Shown one piece after another: positions 13,917-23,402 of a stretch of DNA of 34,636 nucleotides; the stretch's first letter is position 1; every line of letters begins with the position of its first letter. This DNA is from Oscillospiraceae bacterium (GTDB lineage Bacteria > Bacillota_A > Clostridia > Oscillospirales > Oscillospiraceae), in contig SVLP01000029.1 in the NCBI GenBank assembly GCA_015067895.1, forward strand, positions 1 to 34,636. The letters are read 5' to 3'. The notes beneath the pieces were generated by a model. The model ran no database searches and was not told where the DNA came from. It worked only from the letters and a program-made list of their open reading frames with translations. A program made the position numbers and the translations under genes.

Positions 13917-14843
13917 ATGCCCAACATCTACACTGCGGCCGAGCAGCTCATCGGCCATACGCCCCTGCTGCGTCTGACCCGTCTGGAGGCGGCCCACAAT
14001 CTCAACTGTCGGCTTCTGGTCAAGCTGGAATCCTTCAACCCCGGTGGCTCCGCCAAGGATCGGGTGGCCCGGGCCATGCTGGATGACGCAGAGGCTCGGG
14101 GGCTCATCGGCTCCGGCGGCACCGTCATCGAGCCCACCTCCGGCAACACCGGCATCGGTCTGGCGGCCGTCTGCGCCCAGCGGGGTTACCGGTGCATCAT
14201 CGTCATGCCCGACTCCATGTCCATCGAGCGGCAGAAGCTGATGACCGCCTACGGCGCGGAGCTGGTTCTGACCCCCGGCTCCGGCGGCATGCTGGCCTCC
14301 ATCGCCAAGGCCAGGGCCCTGGCCGCCTCCATCCCCGGCTCCTTCATCCCCGACCAATTCTCCAACACCGCCAACGCCGCCGCCCACTACATGACCACCG
14401 GCCCCGAGCTCTGGGAGGATGCCGACGGCGAGATCGACATCTTCGTGGCCGGTGTCGGCACCGGCGGCACCATCACCGGCGTGGGCAAATACCTGAAGGA
14501 ACGCCGGGACGTGCAGGTCATCGCCGTGGAGCCCAAGTCCTCTCCCCTGCTCTCCGGCGGCAAGGCCGGTTCCCACGGTCTGCAGGGCATCGGCGCCAAC
14601 TTCGTCCCAACCGTGCTGGACACGACCGTCTACGACGAAGTCCTCCCCGTCACCGAGGAGGCCGCCTACGCAGCCATCAGAGCCCTGGGCAAATCCGAGG
14701 GCATCCTGGCAGGCATCTCCTCCGGCGCTGCCCTCCACGCGGCCCTGGAGGTCGCCAAACGCCCGGAAAACGCTGGCAAAACCGTGGTCGCCCTCCTCCC
14801 CGACACCGGCGAGCGATACCTGTCCACCCCCATGTTTGCATAA
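13917..14843 (+). CDS. cysK: Cysteine synthase A (O-acetylserine sulfhydrylase)
   Basis: A 308-residue pyridoxal-phosphate enzyme that makes L-cysteine from O-acetylserine and sulfide in the cytoplasm. Lys47 in NPGGSAKDRVA is the cofactor-binding lysine; PTSGNTGIGLA is the substrate and cofactor loop; GTGGTITGVGKYLKE is the phosphate-binding glycine loop; ISSGAALHAAL lies near the C-terminus. Length is typical. The start is ATG 13917 behind CGGAGGTGG; a GTG three codons earlier falls within that ribosome site. It stands as a single gene with its own promoter and terminator; no cysE is visible nearby. Cystathionine beta-synthase-like activity cannot be excluded by eye. Confidence 0.95.
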   Translation: MPNIYTAAEQLIGHTPLLRLTRLEAAHNLNCRLLVKLESFNPGGSAKDRVARAMLDDAEARGLIGSGGTVIEPTSGNTGIGLAAVCAQRGYRCIIVMPDSMSIERQKLMTAYGAELVLTPGSGGMLASIAKARALAASIPGSFIPDQFSNTANAAAHYMTTGPELWEDADGEIDIFVAGVGTGGTITGVGKYLKERRDVQVIAVEPKSSPLLSGGKAGSHGLQGIGANFVPTVLDTTVYDEVLPVTEEAAYAAIRALGKSEGILAGISSGAALHAALEVAKRPENAGKTVVALLPDTGERYLSTPMFA

Positions 14844-14876
14844 AGAAAAGCAGCCTCGTTTCAGGCTGCTTTTCTG
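14844..14876. terminator. Two-way terminator between cysK and the M56 gene
   Basis: A perfect 13-bp stem (AGAAAAGCAGCCT with AGGCTGCTTTTCT, loop of 6). A-rich and T-rich edges serve both converging genes. Confidence 0.9.
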
Positions 14877-14881
14877 TTTGG

Positions 14882-16216
14882 TCAGGCGTCGGGGTAGACA
14901 AAACGCCCCTCCAGCTCCTCCGGGAAGGTATCAGTCCAAGCGGTACTTCCGCAGTGCTCCTCAGACCGGAACTCAATGAAACAGAAGTCGTCCACGGCCT
15001 CCTCTGCCGTAAGAGCCCGGAAATGCAGCTCATAGAGCTGAACCTCCTCCATCGGGTCAGGCTGTGTATCGATCAGCGCGGTCACATCCACCAACCGTGC
15101 ATCCTCGGCATGGCTGAAGCCCTTCAATTGACTGGAACGGATCATGATCTGACCATTGACAACCTGTCTGTCCACATCTATGATCCCCACCTGCTCCGGG
15201 ATCCGGTCGATCAGAGCCGCTTCCTCATGGGTCAGGTTGTACTTCTTGTTCACGTATACGGCATAGACATCCTCTGCCGCCTGGGGCTGGGTGATCTCCA
15301 CCGGCGGTGTCGTCTCAGGTGCATCGGTGAAGGTGCAGCCCGCTGTTAGCAGACACAGCACAGCGATCACCGCGGCCATGGATGCCTTCGTCCTTCTGCC
15401 ACTGGCAATGGCGACGATCCGCCGCCGCAGACTTCCCTTCTTGCTCAACATTGTGTTTCCCATCATGTTCATTCCTCCTATCCCGGATTTGCAGCTCAAT
15501 TGGATCAGAGTCTGGCCGTAGTTGATTCGCTCGGCATCACCCAGATATTCCAGTACCCCTTCGTCACAGGCCAGCTCCCCGTCCCGCTTCGACAGCCTAA
15601 CGGCGATCCACACCAGCGGATCGAACCAGTGCACCGCCAGAACGATGCACCGCAGCACCGTCCAAAGGTGATCGAAATGCCGCAGATGGTACATCTCGTG
15701 CAGGAGCACATGCCGCAGAGTCTCTCCCTCTTCCGTCTCCGTCACGTATACCACAGGCCGGAACAGACCCACAAGACACGGAGATTGTACAGCAGACGTA
15801 CGATAGACCGGTACAGGACAGACCCCAGTCTCAACGAGTATCCGATCCCGCCTCAGTTTCCGCTGAATACGGATCCCACTGCCCGCAAGAAAGCTCAGAA
15901 TCAGTGCCGCTCCGCCCAGCCACAGGCTCATCAGAACACGCTCCGGATCGGCAGACAGTGCTGACTCTGATTGCAAGGCTCCGCAGAAGCTGTCCGAAAC
16001 GGTATTCACATAAGTCGAATGGATCACTGGCTCCCAATCCATCAGCCTTGCAACACTGATTTCGCTGCTTGCAAAATTCACCGGTATCAGCAGCCGCAGC
16101 AACACCAGCAGCCACAGAGCATAGCGCAGCCGGTAACTGATCCGCTCCCCTGCCAGCCAGCGAATGCCAATGACAGCGATGATCGTCACAGCAGAGGCAA
16201 TAAACCAGCTTTTCAC
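14882..16216 (-). CDS. M56 (BlaR1/MecR1-like) membrane metallopeptidase sensor
   Basis: A 444-residue membrane protein. Four N-terminal membrane segments frame a cytoplasmic zinc-protease domain with VLLHEMYHLRHFDHLW (HExxH near residue 170) and ELACDEGVLEYLG downstream, the M56 pattern. In BlaR1 this domain, once a ligand binds outside, causes cleavage of the partner BlaI repressor. After a further membrane segment (about residues 287-304, ending LLTAGCTF, which also looks like a lipobox) comes an outer domain of only about 140 residues with no SxxK/SxN penicillin-binding motifs, so beta-lactams are unlikely to be the signal. The start overlaps the end of the BlaI-like gene by 4 bases. No beta-lactamase gene is nearby. 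Confidence 0.9.
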   Translation of the reverse strand: MKSWFIASAVTIIAVIGIRWLAGERISYRLRYALWLLVLLRLLIPVNFASSEISVARLMDWEPVIHSTYVNTVSDSFCGALQSESALSADPERVLMSLWLGGAALILSFLAGSGIRIQRKLRRDRILVETGVCPVPVYRTSAVQSPCLVGLFRPVVYVTETEEGETLRHVLLHEMYHLRHFDHLWTVLRCIVLAVHWFDPLVWIAVRLSKRDGELACDEGVLEYLGDAERINYGQTLIQLSCKSGIGGMNMMGNTMLSKKGSLRRRIVAIASGRRTKASMAAVIAVLCLLTAGCTFTDAPETTPPVEITQPQAAEDVYAVYVNKKYNLTHEEAALIDRIPEQVGIIDVDRQVVNGQIMIRSSQLKGFSHAEDARLVDVTALIDTQPDPMEEVQLYELHFRALTAEEAVDDFCFIEFRSEEHCGSTAWTDTFPEELEGRFVYPDA

Positions 16217-16605
16217 AGCCCCTCACCTGGCCCCTTCGCCCGGCGGAGAATCTCGTACAGTGCGTCGATTTCCTCCCGACTCAGTTCCTGCTGCTCGGTC
16301 ATGGCGCTGACCAGCAGACTGACACTTCCCTTATAGGCTCGGTTCAGGAACGAGCTGGTCTCCGCCGACAGGGCCTCCTCACGGCCCAGGATGGGACTGT
16401 AGATGCGGACATCCCCGTTTTCATCACAGCGAACCTGCTCCTTCTCCACCAGCCGTCGCAGGACGGTCAGTGTGGTGCTCCGGCTCCAGCTCTGGCCCAG
16501 CTTCAGCTCGTCAATCAGCTCCCGTGCCGTCCGGGGACTGTGCTCCCACAGGCATTCCATCAAATACCACTCTGCCGGAGTCAGGCCCTGTGTTGGCTTT
16601 CTCAT
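16213..16605 (-). CDS. BlaI/MecI-type transcriptional repressor
   Basis: A 130-residue winged-helix repressor: LTPAEWYLMECLWEHSPRTA and WSRSTTLTVLRRLVEKEQV are typical of BlaI/MecI, followed by a C-terminal dimerisation helix region (SLLVSAMTEQQELSREEIDAL). In known systems the M56 partner triggers cleavage of the repressor. The start is ATG 16605 with GAGGGAG upstream; a GTG three codons earlier overlaps that site. It is the first gene of the pair and lies right after a promoter carrying palindromic repeats (16624-16672), so the operon is probably self-repressed. No other target gene is visible. Confidence 0.92.
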   Translation of the reverse strand: MRKPTQGLTPAEWYLMECLWEHSPRTARELIDELKLGQSWSRSTTLTVLRRLVEKEQVRCDENGDVRIYSPILGREEALSAETSSFLNRAYKGSVSLLVSAMTEQQELSREEIDALYEILRRAKGPGEGL

Positions 16606-16623
16606 ATGGATCACTCCCTCTGT

Positions 16624-16672
16624 TGTTTATTTTATAAACACACTATATCACGCCTTGTTTATTTTGTCAACC
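16624..16672 (-). promoter_or_regulatory. Promoter and operators of the BlaI-M56 operon
   Basis: Minus strand: -35 TTGACA (16670-16665), 17-bp spacer, -10 TATAGT (16647-16642). A perfect dyad TGTTTAT-TTT-ATAAACA occupies 16624-16640 just downstream of the -10; a second TGTTTAT half-site at 16656-16662 begins a weaker copy reaching over the -35. Centres are about 32 bp apart. The half-site differs from the TACA/TGTA core of classical BlaI/MecI boxes. Confidence 0.8.
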
Positions 16673-16700
16673 GCAAAAATAAACTAAGCGAACGACCATG

Positions 16701-16738
16701 AAAAGGCCACCGCCGAAATGGCGGTGGCCTTTTCTTTT
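16701..16738. terminator. Terminator after the leucine-rich repeat gene
   Basis: A 14-bp perfect stem (AAAAGGCCACCGCC with GGCGGTGGCCTTTT, loop GAAAT). It follows the stop codon of the minus-strand gene at 16743 and can also stop plus-strand transcription (TTTTCTTTTT). Confidence 0.92.
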
Positions 16739-16742
16739 TGGG

Positions 16743-19580
16743 TTACATGGCAGTCCAGATGATGGAGCCGCCGTAGTTTTGCAGCTTCGCTGCCGTCCAT
16801 GTGCCGTTGCTGCCGGGGTAGTAGGCCGTTGCGGTCATCTCCTTGAACGCACCGGTGCCGATGGAAGGCGCATTGCCGGTGAAGATCATCATCTCCAGGC
16901 CGGTACAGCGGGAGAAGCAGTAATCTCCGATCCGCTCCACACTGCTGGGAATGGTGAGCCAGTCGATGGCGATACAGCCGTAGAAGGCACTCTCGCCCAG
17001 CTCCCGCAGGCTCTGGGCCAGCTTCACATCTGCCAGACCCGTGCAGTTCTTGAAGGCATAGGGATCGATGCGCTCCACCTGGTCGGGAACCGACAGGGTG
17101 GTGAGCCCAGTGCAGTTGTAGAAGGAAGACTCCCCGATCCACTCCAGCGTCCCGGGCAGTGTGACCGTCTTCAGGCCGGTGCAGTTCTTAAAGGCATAGG
17201 GCCCGATAAAGCTGACTCCCTCGGGGATCTCCACGTCTTCCAGGCCGGTGCCGTAGAATGCAGCCTCCCGCACCTGGCCCAGCTTGGCAGGCAGATCCAC
17301 ATCCCGCAGGGACTTGCAGTTCTTGAAGCAGTACGTACCGATGATGGCCACGCTGTCCGGGATCTGAAGTTCCCGCAGAGCCGTTCCGTAGAAGGCGGCC
17401 TCATCGATCTTGATGAGGGTCTGGGGCAGGCTGACCGAGGTCAGTGCACTACAGTTTTTGAAGGTATAGCCCCAGATGGTGTAAATACCCTCGGGAATCG
17501 TGATCTCGCTCAGGGAGGCGCAGCCATAGAAGGCACTCTCTCCGATTTTCTTCAGTCCCTCGGGCAGAACGACGTCGTCCAGTCTGATGTCATTTTTGAA
17601 GGCATAGGCGCCGATGGTCTGCAGTCCCTCGGGCAGGGAGATCCGCGCAAGGTTGTTCATGCCATAGAAGGCAAAATCTCCGATGGACGTGACACCGGGC
17701 TGAACCTCCACGAACTCCACCTGCTCCCGGTAGTCATACCAGGGCATCTTGCTGCGGCCGGTGTAGTTTTCCATGGCGCCCTGACCGGAGATGGTCAGCA
17801 CACCGCTGCTGTCCAGCGCCCAGGTCGTGTCACCGCTGGTGCCGGAGGCCACTGTGGCGCTCTCCCGCTCCATCAGCACGAAGGGGATGTCATGCTCCGC
17901 AGCATAGCCGTGGATGAAGGAGTTGGGGTAGCAGTAAATGGTCAGCTTGTCGGCACCCTCGAAGACCCTGCTCGTGCCGACGGACACGACGGAGTCGGGC
18001 ACCACCAGCTTTTCCAGGGCATAGGCGTCCCAGAAGGCCTGGTTGCCGATGTGGGTAACACCGTCGGGGATCTCCAGCTCCCGGATAGAACTGTTCCAGA
18101 ACAGTCCCCAGGGGATGGTTTCCAGCGACGCGGGAAGCCGCACGGTCTCGATCCCATCACAATTTCCAAACAGATAATTACCCAACTGGGTCAGGGAGTC
18201 GGGGAACACCACCTCAGTCAGCTGGTCGCAGTTGTAGAAGGCCAGATCATCCACATAGGTGACCGTGTCCGGCAAAACCATGTACTCGATGCTGCTGTCG
18301 AAGAACATGCCGTAGGAGACCCGGGTCAGTCCCCTGGGCAGATCAAAGGTCACAGGCCCCTTGCAGCGCCGGAAGGCCAGATCGCCGAAATCCAGATCCT
18401 CACCCAGATAGGTGATGCTGCGCAGATCGTTACAGCCGCAGAAGACATAGTCCTGGGCCTGTGTACAGCTGGCGGGGATCACAAGCTCCTCCAGACCGCT
18501 GTCCTGGAACATGCCCCAGCCCAGCAGCTTCGTATTCTCGGAGAGCTCCACGGTCTTCAGCGAAGTGCAGCCGGAGAAGCAGTAGTCCAGCATATATTCC
18601 ACAGTGTCCGGAATGACCACATTTGTCAGGTTCACGCAGTTGATAAAGGTATTCTCTTCCACGGTGATCAGTCCCTCCGGCAGGACGATGGACTCCAGAC
18701 CGCTGCTGCCAAACATGCCGTGGCCGGTCTTCTTCAGATCCGCAGGCAATTCGATGGTCTTCAGACTCTCGGTCTGCCGGAAGGAGATCTCACCGATCTC
18801 CTTTACCGTATCTGGGATGTCCACCTGCGCCAGCGACTTACACTGGTCGAAGGCATAGCTGTCGATTTTGGTCACGCCCTCGGGAATGGTGATCTCCCGC
18901 AGACCGGAAATACAGAAGCAGCCCCAGGAGATCTCCTTCAGCTGCGGCGGGAGCTGGATCTGCTCCAGAGACCGGGTTCCGCTGAAGCAGAAATCCTCAA
19001 TGGCCGTAATGCCGTAGTGGAGCTGTACCTCCGTCAGGTCGTCGCAGGAGTAGAAGCAGTACTCGGGCAGCACGGTGATGGACTCGGGGATGCTGATGGA
19101 GGTGATACCGGTATACTGCAGTGCGCGGGGCTCCAGGATCTGCAGCGACTGCGGCAGCTCGATCCCATCGAGCACCAGACAATTGGAGAAGGCACGGCTG
19201 CGCAGGATCTCCAGCCCCTCGGGCAGGTTGGCCGCCTGCAGCTTGTAGCAGGCCATGAAGGCTTCGGTGCCGATCTCCTTCAGCGACGAGGGCAGCTGAG
19301 TCGTCAGTGCGTTGGTATGATAGCTGAAGGCACCATTTCCGATGGAGGTGATGCCCTCCTCCACCACGATCTTCGTGATCTGCATCCGCTGGCTGTACCA
19401 GGGTGCCTGGCTGTCGTCGAAGTCTGCCATCTCGCCGGTACCGGAGATGGTCAGCGTGTCGCCCTCCAGCGTCCAGACCGCACACTCGCCGCAGGTTCCC
19501 GTTTCCGCCGCAAAGACAGCCGTGGGAACCAGTGCCAGAACGATGCACAGGACGAGCAGAGCCCTTATGATTCGTTTCAT
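16743..19580 (-). CDS. BspA-like leucine-rich repeat (LRR_5) exported protein
   Basis: A 945-residue protein with a signal peptide (residues 1-24, cut after AVFA) and then only extracellular sequence. It consists of about thirty 23-residue repeats of the type LPxGLxxIGxxAFxxCxxLxxVxIP, the LRR_5 repeats of BspA-like proteins that many gut and oral bacteria use for adhesion. Each of two blocks opens with a capping module: CAVWTLEGDTLTISGTGEM (about residue 33) and TTWALDSSGVLTISGQGAM (about 577); the last 25 residues (YYPGSNGTW...YGGSIIWTAM) are the usual C-terminal cap. There is no LPXTG motif, S-layer or cell-wall binding domain and no membrane anchor, so it is either secreted or held by partners. 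AAGGAGG precedes ATG 19580. Confidence 0.92.
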   Translation of the reverse strand: MKRIIRALLVLCIVLALVPTAVFAAETGTCGECAVWTLEGDTLTISGTGEMADFDDSQAPWYSQRMQITKIVVEEGITSIGNGAFSYHTNALTTQLPSSLKEIGTEAFMACYKLQAANLPEGLEILRSRAFSNCLVLDGIELPQSLQILEPRALQYTGITSISIPESITVLPEYCFYSCDDLTEVQLHYGITAIEDFCFSGTRSLEQIQLPPQLKEISWGCFCISGLREITIPEGVTKIDSYAFDQCKSLAQVDIPDTVKEIGEISFRQTESLKTIELPADLKKTGHGMFGSSGLESIVLPEGLITVEENTFINCVNLTNVVIPDTVEYMLDYCFSGCTSLKTVELSENTKLLGWGMFQDSGLEELVIPASCTQAQDYVFCGCNDLRSITYLGEDLDFGDLAFRRCKGPVTFDLPRGLTRVSYGMFFDSSIEYMVLPDTVTYVDDLAFYNCDQLTEVVFPDSLTQLGNYLFGNCDGIETVRLPASLETIPWGLFWNSSIRELEIPDGVTHIGNQAFWDAYALEKLVVPDSVVSVGTSRVFEGADKLTIYCYPNSFIHGYAAEHDIPFVLMERESATVASGTSGDTTWALDSSGVLTISGQGAMENYTGRSKMPWYDYREQVEFVEVQPGVTSIGDFAFYGMNNLARISLPEGLQTIGAYAFKNDIRLDDVVLPEGLKKIGESAFYGCASLSEITIPEGIYTIWGYTFKNCSALTSVSLPQTLIKIDEAAFYGTALRELQIPDSVAIIGTYCFKNCKSLRDVDLPAKLGQVREAAFYGTGLEDVEIPEGVSFIGPYAFKNCTGLKTVTLPGTLEWIGESSFYNCTGLTTLSVPDQVERIDPYAFKNCTGLADVKLAQSLRELGESAFYGCIAIDWLTIPSSVERIGDYCFSRCTGLEMMIFTGNAPSIGTGAFKEMTATAYYPGSNGTWTAAKLQNYGGSIIWTAM

Positions 19581-19612
19581 GGTTATTTCCTCCTTAATAT
19601 TTCTAAGAGTAT

Positions 19613-19640
19613 ATTATATCATCCCTCCAGTTGTTTTCAA
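19613..19640 (-). promoter_or_regulatory. Promoter of the leucine-rich repeat gene
   Basis: Minus strand: -35 TTGAAA (19640-19635), 16-bp spacer, -10 TATAAT (19618-19613), about 33 bases before the start codon. It lies directly after the rpoC terminator, so this gene is not part of the rpoBC transcript. Confidence 0.75.
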
Positions 19641-19663
19641 GTATAATATTGCACTCATAATAC

Positions 19664-19698
19664 ACAAAAATGACCCCTGCCGATTTGGCAGGGGTCAT
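19664..19698 (-). terminator. Terminator of the rpoBC operon
   Basis: A 12-bp stem (ATGACCCCTGCC with GGCAGGGGTCAT, 5-base loop; 19670-19698) that on the minus strand is followed by TTTTTGT. It begins 9 bases after the rpoC stop codon. Confidence 0.92.
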
Positions 19699-19706
19699 AG
19701 ATTCAC

Positions 19707-22700
19707 TTACAGACCTTCGTTGGCCAGCATGTCCTCGGTCAGGCGGGTCTCGGGGGTGGCGCCGGGGTTGAAGTCCCGGTAGGCCATCAGGCCGGAGCCA
19801 GCGGGGATCAGCTTACCGATCAGCACGTTCTCCTTCAGACCGATCAGGTGGTCGACCTTGCCGTGGATAGCAGCGTCGGTCAGAACCTTGGTGGTCTCCT
19901 GGAAGGAGGCGGCGGACAGGAAGGAGTCGGTGGCCAGAGCGGCCTTGGTGATGCCCAGCAGCATGGCGGAGCAGGTAGGCAGCTTCAGCTCGGTCTCACC
20001 GGCGTCGATGCGGGCCTGAACAGCAGCCTCGGCATCCTCGAACTCGAAGGTGTCGACCACGGTGCCGGTCAGGAGGGTGGAATCGCCGGGATCCTCGACG
20101 CGCACCTTGCGCATCATCTGACGGATGATGACCTCGATGTGCTTATCGTTGATCTCAACGCCCTGCTGGCGGTACACGGCCTGGACGGACTGCACCAGGT
20201 AATCCTGGACAGCCTCGGTGCCGGAGATCCGCAGAACGTCCTGGGGATACAGGGCGCCGTCGGTGATGGGCTGGCCCTTCTCGACCCGCTTGCCGTCGGA
20301 AACCTTCAGACCGACGGAGTAGGGAACCATATACTGCTTGACCTCGCCGTCGTCCGCCTTGATGGTGATGGGACGCATGGGGGTACGGCGGGAGTTGTCG
20401 ATCTCGACGATGCCGGTGATCTCGGAGATCTGAGCCATCTTCTTGGGCCGACGGGCCTCGAACAGCTCCTCGACTCGGGGCAGACCCTGGGTGATATCGT
20501 CACCCGCGACGCCGCCGGAGTGGAAGGTACGCATGGTCAGCTGGGTACCGGGCTCACCGATGGACTGGGCAGCGATGATGCCGACGGCCTCGCCCAGGTT
20601 GACCTCCTTGGAGGTGGCCAGGTTCATGCCGTAGCAGGTGGCGCAGACGCCCAGACGGGCGCGGCAGCCCAGGATGGTGCGGATATAGACCTTGTCGATG
20701 CCGTGCTTCTCGAACTTCTCAGCATCCTCGGGCATCATCAGCACATCCTTGCTGTGCAGCAGCTCGCCGGTGATGGGAGAGTAGATGTCGTTGACGGGGT
20801 AACGGCCTCGGATACGGTTGCCGAAGGAATCGATGACATCGCCATTCTGGATGACGGCACCGACCCAGATGCCCTTGGTGGTCTGGCAGTCGTGCTCGCG
20901 GATGATGACGTCCTGAGAAACGTCGACCATTCGGCGGGTCAGGTAACCGGAGTCAGCGGTACGCAGAGCGGTATCGGCCATGCCCTTTCGTGCGCCTCTG
21001 GAGGAGATGAAGTACTCCAGGACGGACAGACCCTCACGGAAGTTTGCCTTGACGGGGATCTCGATGGTACGGCCGGAGGTATCGGCCATCAGGCCGCGCA
21101 TACCGGCCAGCTGACGGATCTGAGCCATGGAGCCTCGGGCACCGGAGTCCGCCATCATGTAGATGGGGTTGAACTTGTCCAGGTTGCCCTGCAGAGCGTC
21201 GGTGACGTCCTTGGTGGTCTTCTCCCACTGCTGGACGGTCAGGCGGTAACGCTCCTCGTTGGTGATGAAGCCCTGGCGGTAGAACTGGTCGATCTCCAGA
21301 ACGATCTTCTCGGCATCGGCGACCAGCTGGTACTTCTTCTCGGGGACGACCATGTCGGCGATGGAGACGGAGATGGCGCCCTTGGTGGAGAACTTGTAGC
21401 CCAGAGCCTTCAGGCGGTCGAGCATCTCGGTGGAGATGGTGAAGCCATGCTTGCGGATACACTTGTCGATGATCTTGCCCAGCTGCTTCTTGCCCACCAG
21501 GAAATCGACCTCCAGGTCGAACTCCTTGCCGGGGACGGAGCGGTCGACGAAGCCCAGATCCTGGGGGATGGGCTCGTTGTAGATCAGACGGCCAACGGTG
21601 ACCTTGACCAGACGGGTCTCGGGCTTGCCGTTCAGCTCCTTGGTCATGCGAACCAGGATGGGGGCATGGAGACCCACATCGCCGGAGGTATAGGCGGCAA
21701 TGGCCTCGTCCACGTCGGAGTAGGCCAGGCGGGGACGGTAGGTAGCGGGATTGGCCAGCTTGGCGTTGACAGCCAGGAACTCGTCGGCATCCACCAGCTC
21801 ACCGCGCTGCCAGGAAGAGTCGCCGGGATCGTCAACGAAGACGGTCTCCGCGCCCTTCTCAGCCTTGCCCAGGCGCTCGTAGGTCAGGTAGTAGGCACCG
21901 AGGATCATATCCTGGGTGGGAACGGTGACGGGCTTGCCGTCCTGGGGACGCAGCAGGTTGTTGGCGGACAGCATCAGCATTCTGGCCTCGGCCTGGGCCT
22001 CGGCAGACAGGGGAACGTGAATTGCCATCTGGTCGCCGTCGAAGTCAGCGTTGAAAGCGGTGCAGCACAGGGGGTGCAGCTTCAGGGCGCGGCCCTCGAC
22101 CAGGATGGGCTCAAAGGCCTGGATGCCCAGACGGTGCAGGGTGGGTGCACGGTTCAGCATGACAGGGCGATCCTTGATGATCTCGTCCAGGGCATCCCAG
22201 ACCTCGGTCTTGCCCTTATCGATCATCTTCTTGGCGGACTTGATGTTGTTGGCCAGTCCGTCGGCCACCAGCTTCTTCATGACGAAGGGCCGGAACAGCT
22301 CGATGGCCATCTCCTTGGGCACACCGCACTGATACAGCTTCAGCTCGGGGCCGACAACGATAACGGAACGGCCGGAGTAGTCAACACGCTTGCCCAGCAG
22401 GTTCTGACGGAAGCGGCCCTGCTTGCCCTTGAGCATATCGGACAGGGACTTCAGTGCACGGTTGTTGGCACCGGTGACGGCGCGGCCACGGCGGCCGTTG
22501 TCGATCAGAGCATCGACGGCCTCCTGGAGCATACGCTTCTCGTTGCGGATGATGATGTCGGGGGCGCTCAGCTGGATCAGCCGCTTCAGACGGTTGTTGC
22601 GGTTGATGACCCGGCGGTACAGATCGTTCAGGTCAGAGGTGGCGAAACGGCCGCCGTCCAGCTGAACCATGGGACGGATATCGGGGGGGATGACGGGCAG

Positions 22701-23387
22701 GACATCCATGACCATCCAGCTGGGCTTGTTGCCGGACTGGCGGAAGGCCTCGACGACCTCCAGACGCTTGACGATGCGCAGCTTCTTCTGGGCGGAGGCG
22801 GTCTCCAGATCCCGGCGCAGCTGAGCGCTCAGCTCCTCCAGGTCGATCTGCTCCAGCAGAGTCTTGACAGCCTCGGCACCCATGCCGGCCTTGAAGTCGT
22901 CCTCGTACTTCTCGCGCATATCGCGGTATTCCTTCTCGGTCAGCACCTGGTTCATGGCCAGGGGCGTATCGCCGGGATCGGTGACGATATAGGCGGCGAA
23001 GTACAGCACCTTCTCCAGGATCTTGGGGCTGATGTCCAGGATCAGACCCATCCGGGAGGGGATGCCCTTGAAGTACCAGATGTGGGAGCAGGGGGCGGCC
23101 AGCTCGATGTGGCCCATGCGCTCGCGACGAACCTTGGCCTTGGTGACCTCGACGCCGCAGCGGTCGCAGATCTTGCCCTTATACTTGATCTTCTTATATT
23201 TGCCGCAGTGACACTCCCAGTCCTTGTTCGGTCCGAAGATCCGCTCACAGTACAGGCCGTCACGCTCGGGCTTCAGGGTACGATAGTTGATGGTCTCAGG
23301 CTTCTTGACCTCGCCGAAAGACCACTCCCGGATCATCTCCGGAGAAGCGATGCCGATCTTGATGGCATCAAAGGTGGCATTTGCCAT
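19707..23387 (-). CDS. rpoC: DNA-directed RNA polymerase subunit beta'
   Basis: The 1,226-residue beta' subunit, forming with beta the catalytic core of RNA polymerase. The N-terminal zinc finger is present ([20 protein letters not shown]), the catalytic magnesium motif is [12 protein letters not shown], and the second zinc site (DCQTTKG... and [13 protein letters not shown]) lies in the C-terminal third with the trigger-loop and bridge-helix sequences before it ([17 protein letters not shown]). Length is as usual for clostridia, without large lineage inserts. The start is ATG 23387 with AAGGAGG 8 bases upstream; the GTG two codons earlier is less likely. It follows rpoB by 15 bases and is closed by a strong terminator; no ribosomal protein gene follows. 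Confidence 0.98.
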   Translation of the reverse strand: MANATFDAIKIGIASPEMIREWSFGEVKKPETINYRTLKPERDGLYCERIFGPNKDWECHCGKYKKIKYKGKICDRCGVEVTKAKVRRERMGHIELAAPCSHIWYFKGIPSRMGLILDISPKILEKVLYFAAYIVTDPGDTPLAMNQVLTEKEYRDMREKYEDDFKAGMGAEAVKTLLEQIDLEELSAQLRRDLETASAQKKLRIVKRLEVVEAFRQSGNKPSWMVMDVLPVIPPDIRPMVQLDGGRFATSDLNDLYRRVINRNNRLKRLIQLSAPDIIIRNEKRMLQEAVDALIDNGRRGRAVTGANNRALKSLSDMLKGKQGRFRQNLLGKRVDYSGRSVIVVGPELKLYQCGVPKEMAIELFRPFVMKKLVADGLANNIKSAKKMIDKGKTEVWDALDEIIKDRPVMLNRAPTLHRLGIQAFEPILVEGRALKLHPLCCTAFNADFDGDQMAIHVPLSAEAQAEARMLMLSANNLLRPQDGKPVTVPTQDMILGAYYLTYERLGKAEKGAETVFVDDPGDSSWQRGELVDADEFLAVNAKLANPATYRPRLAYSDVDEAIAAYTSGDVGLHAPILVRMTKELNGKPETRLVKVTVGRLIYNEPIPQDLGFVDRSVPGKEFDLEVDFLVGKKQLGKIIDKCIRKHGFTISTEMLDRLKALGYKFSTKGAISVSIADMVVPEKKYQLVADAEKIVLEIDQFYRQGFITNEERYRLTVQQWEKTTKDVTDALQGNLDKFNPIYMMADSGARGSMAQIRQLAGMRGLMADTSGRTIEIPVKANFREGLSVLEYFISSRGARKGMADTALRTADSGYLTRRMVDVSQDVIIREHDCQTTKGIWVGAVIQNGDVIDSFGNRIRGRYPVNDIYSPITGELLHSKDVLMMPEDAEKFEKHGIDKVYIRTILGCRARLGVCATCYGMNLATSKEVNLGEAVGIIAAQSIGEPGTQLTMRTFHSGGVAGDDITQGLPRVEELFEARRPKKMAQISEITGIVEIDNSRRTPMRPITIKADDGEVKQYMVPYSVGLKVSDGKRVEKGQPITDGALYPQDVLRISGTEAVQDYLVQSVQAVYRQQGVEINDKHIEVIIRQMMRKVRVEDPGDSTLLTGTVVDTFEFEDAEAAVQARIDAGETELKLPTCSAMLLGITKAALATDSFLSAASFQETTKVLTDAAIHGKVDHLIGLKENVLIGKLIPAGSGLMAYRDFNPGATPETRLTEDMLANEGL

Positions 23388-23402
23388 TGTCACGCCTCCT
23401 TC

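Noticed and set aside
14882..16216. Classical beta-lactam resistance regulator (blaR1/mecR1)
   Set aside because: The outer domain is too short and lacks penicillin-binding motifs, and no beta-lactamase or alternative penicillin-binding protein gene is near.
16698..19646. Plus-strand frame of 982 codons opposite the leucine-rich repeat gene
   Set aside because: Antisense shadow of a repeat protein; its periodicity copies the LRR repeats of the other strand, and it begins inside a terminator.
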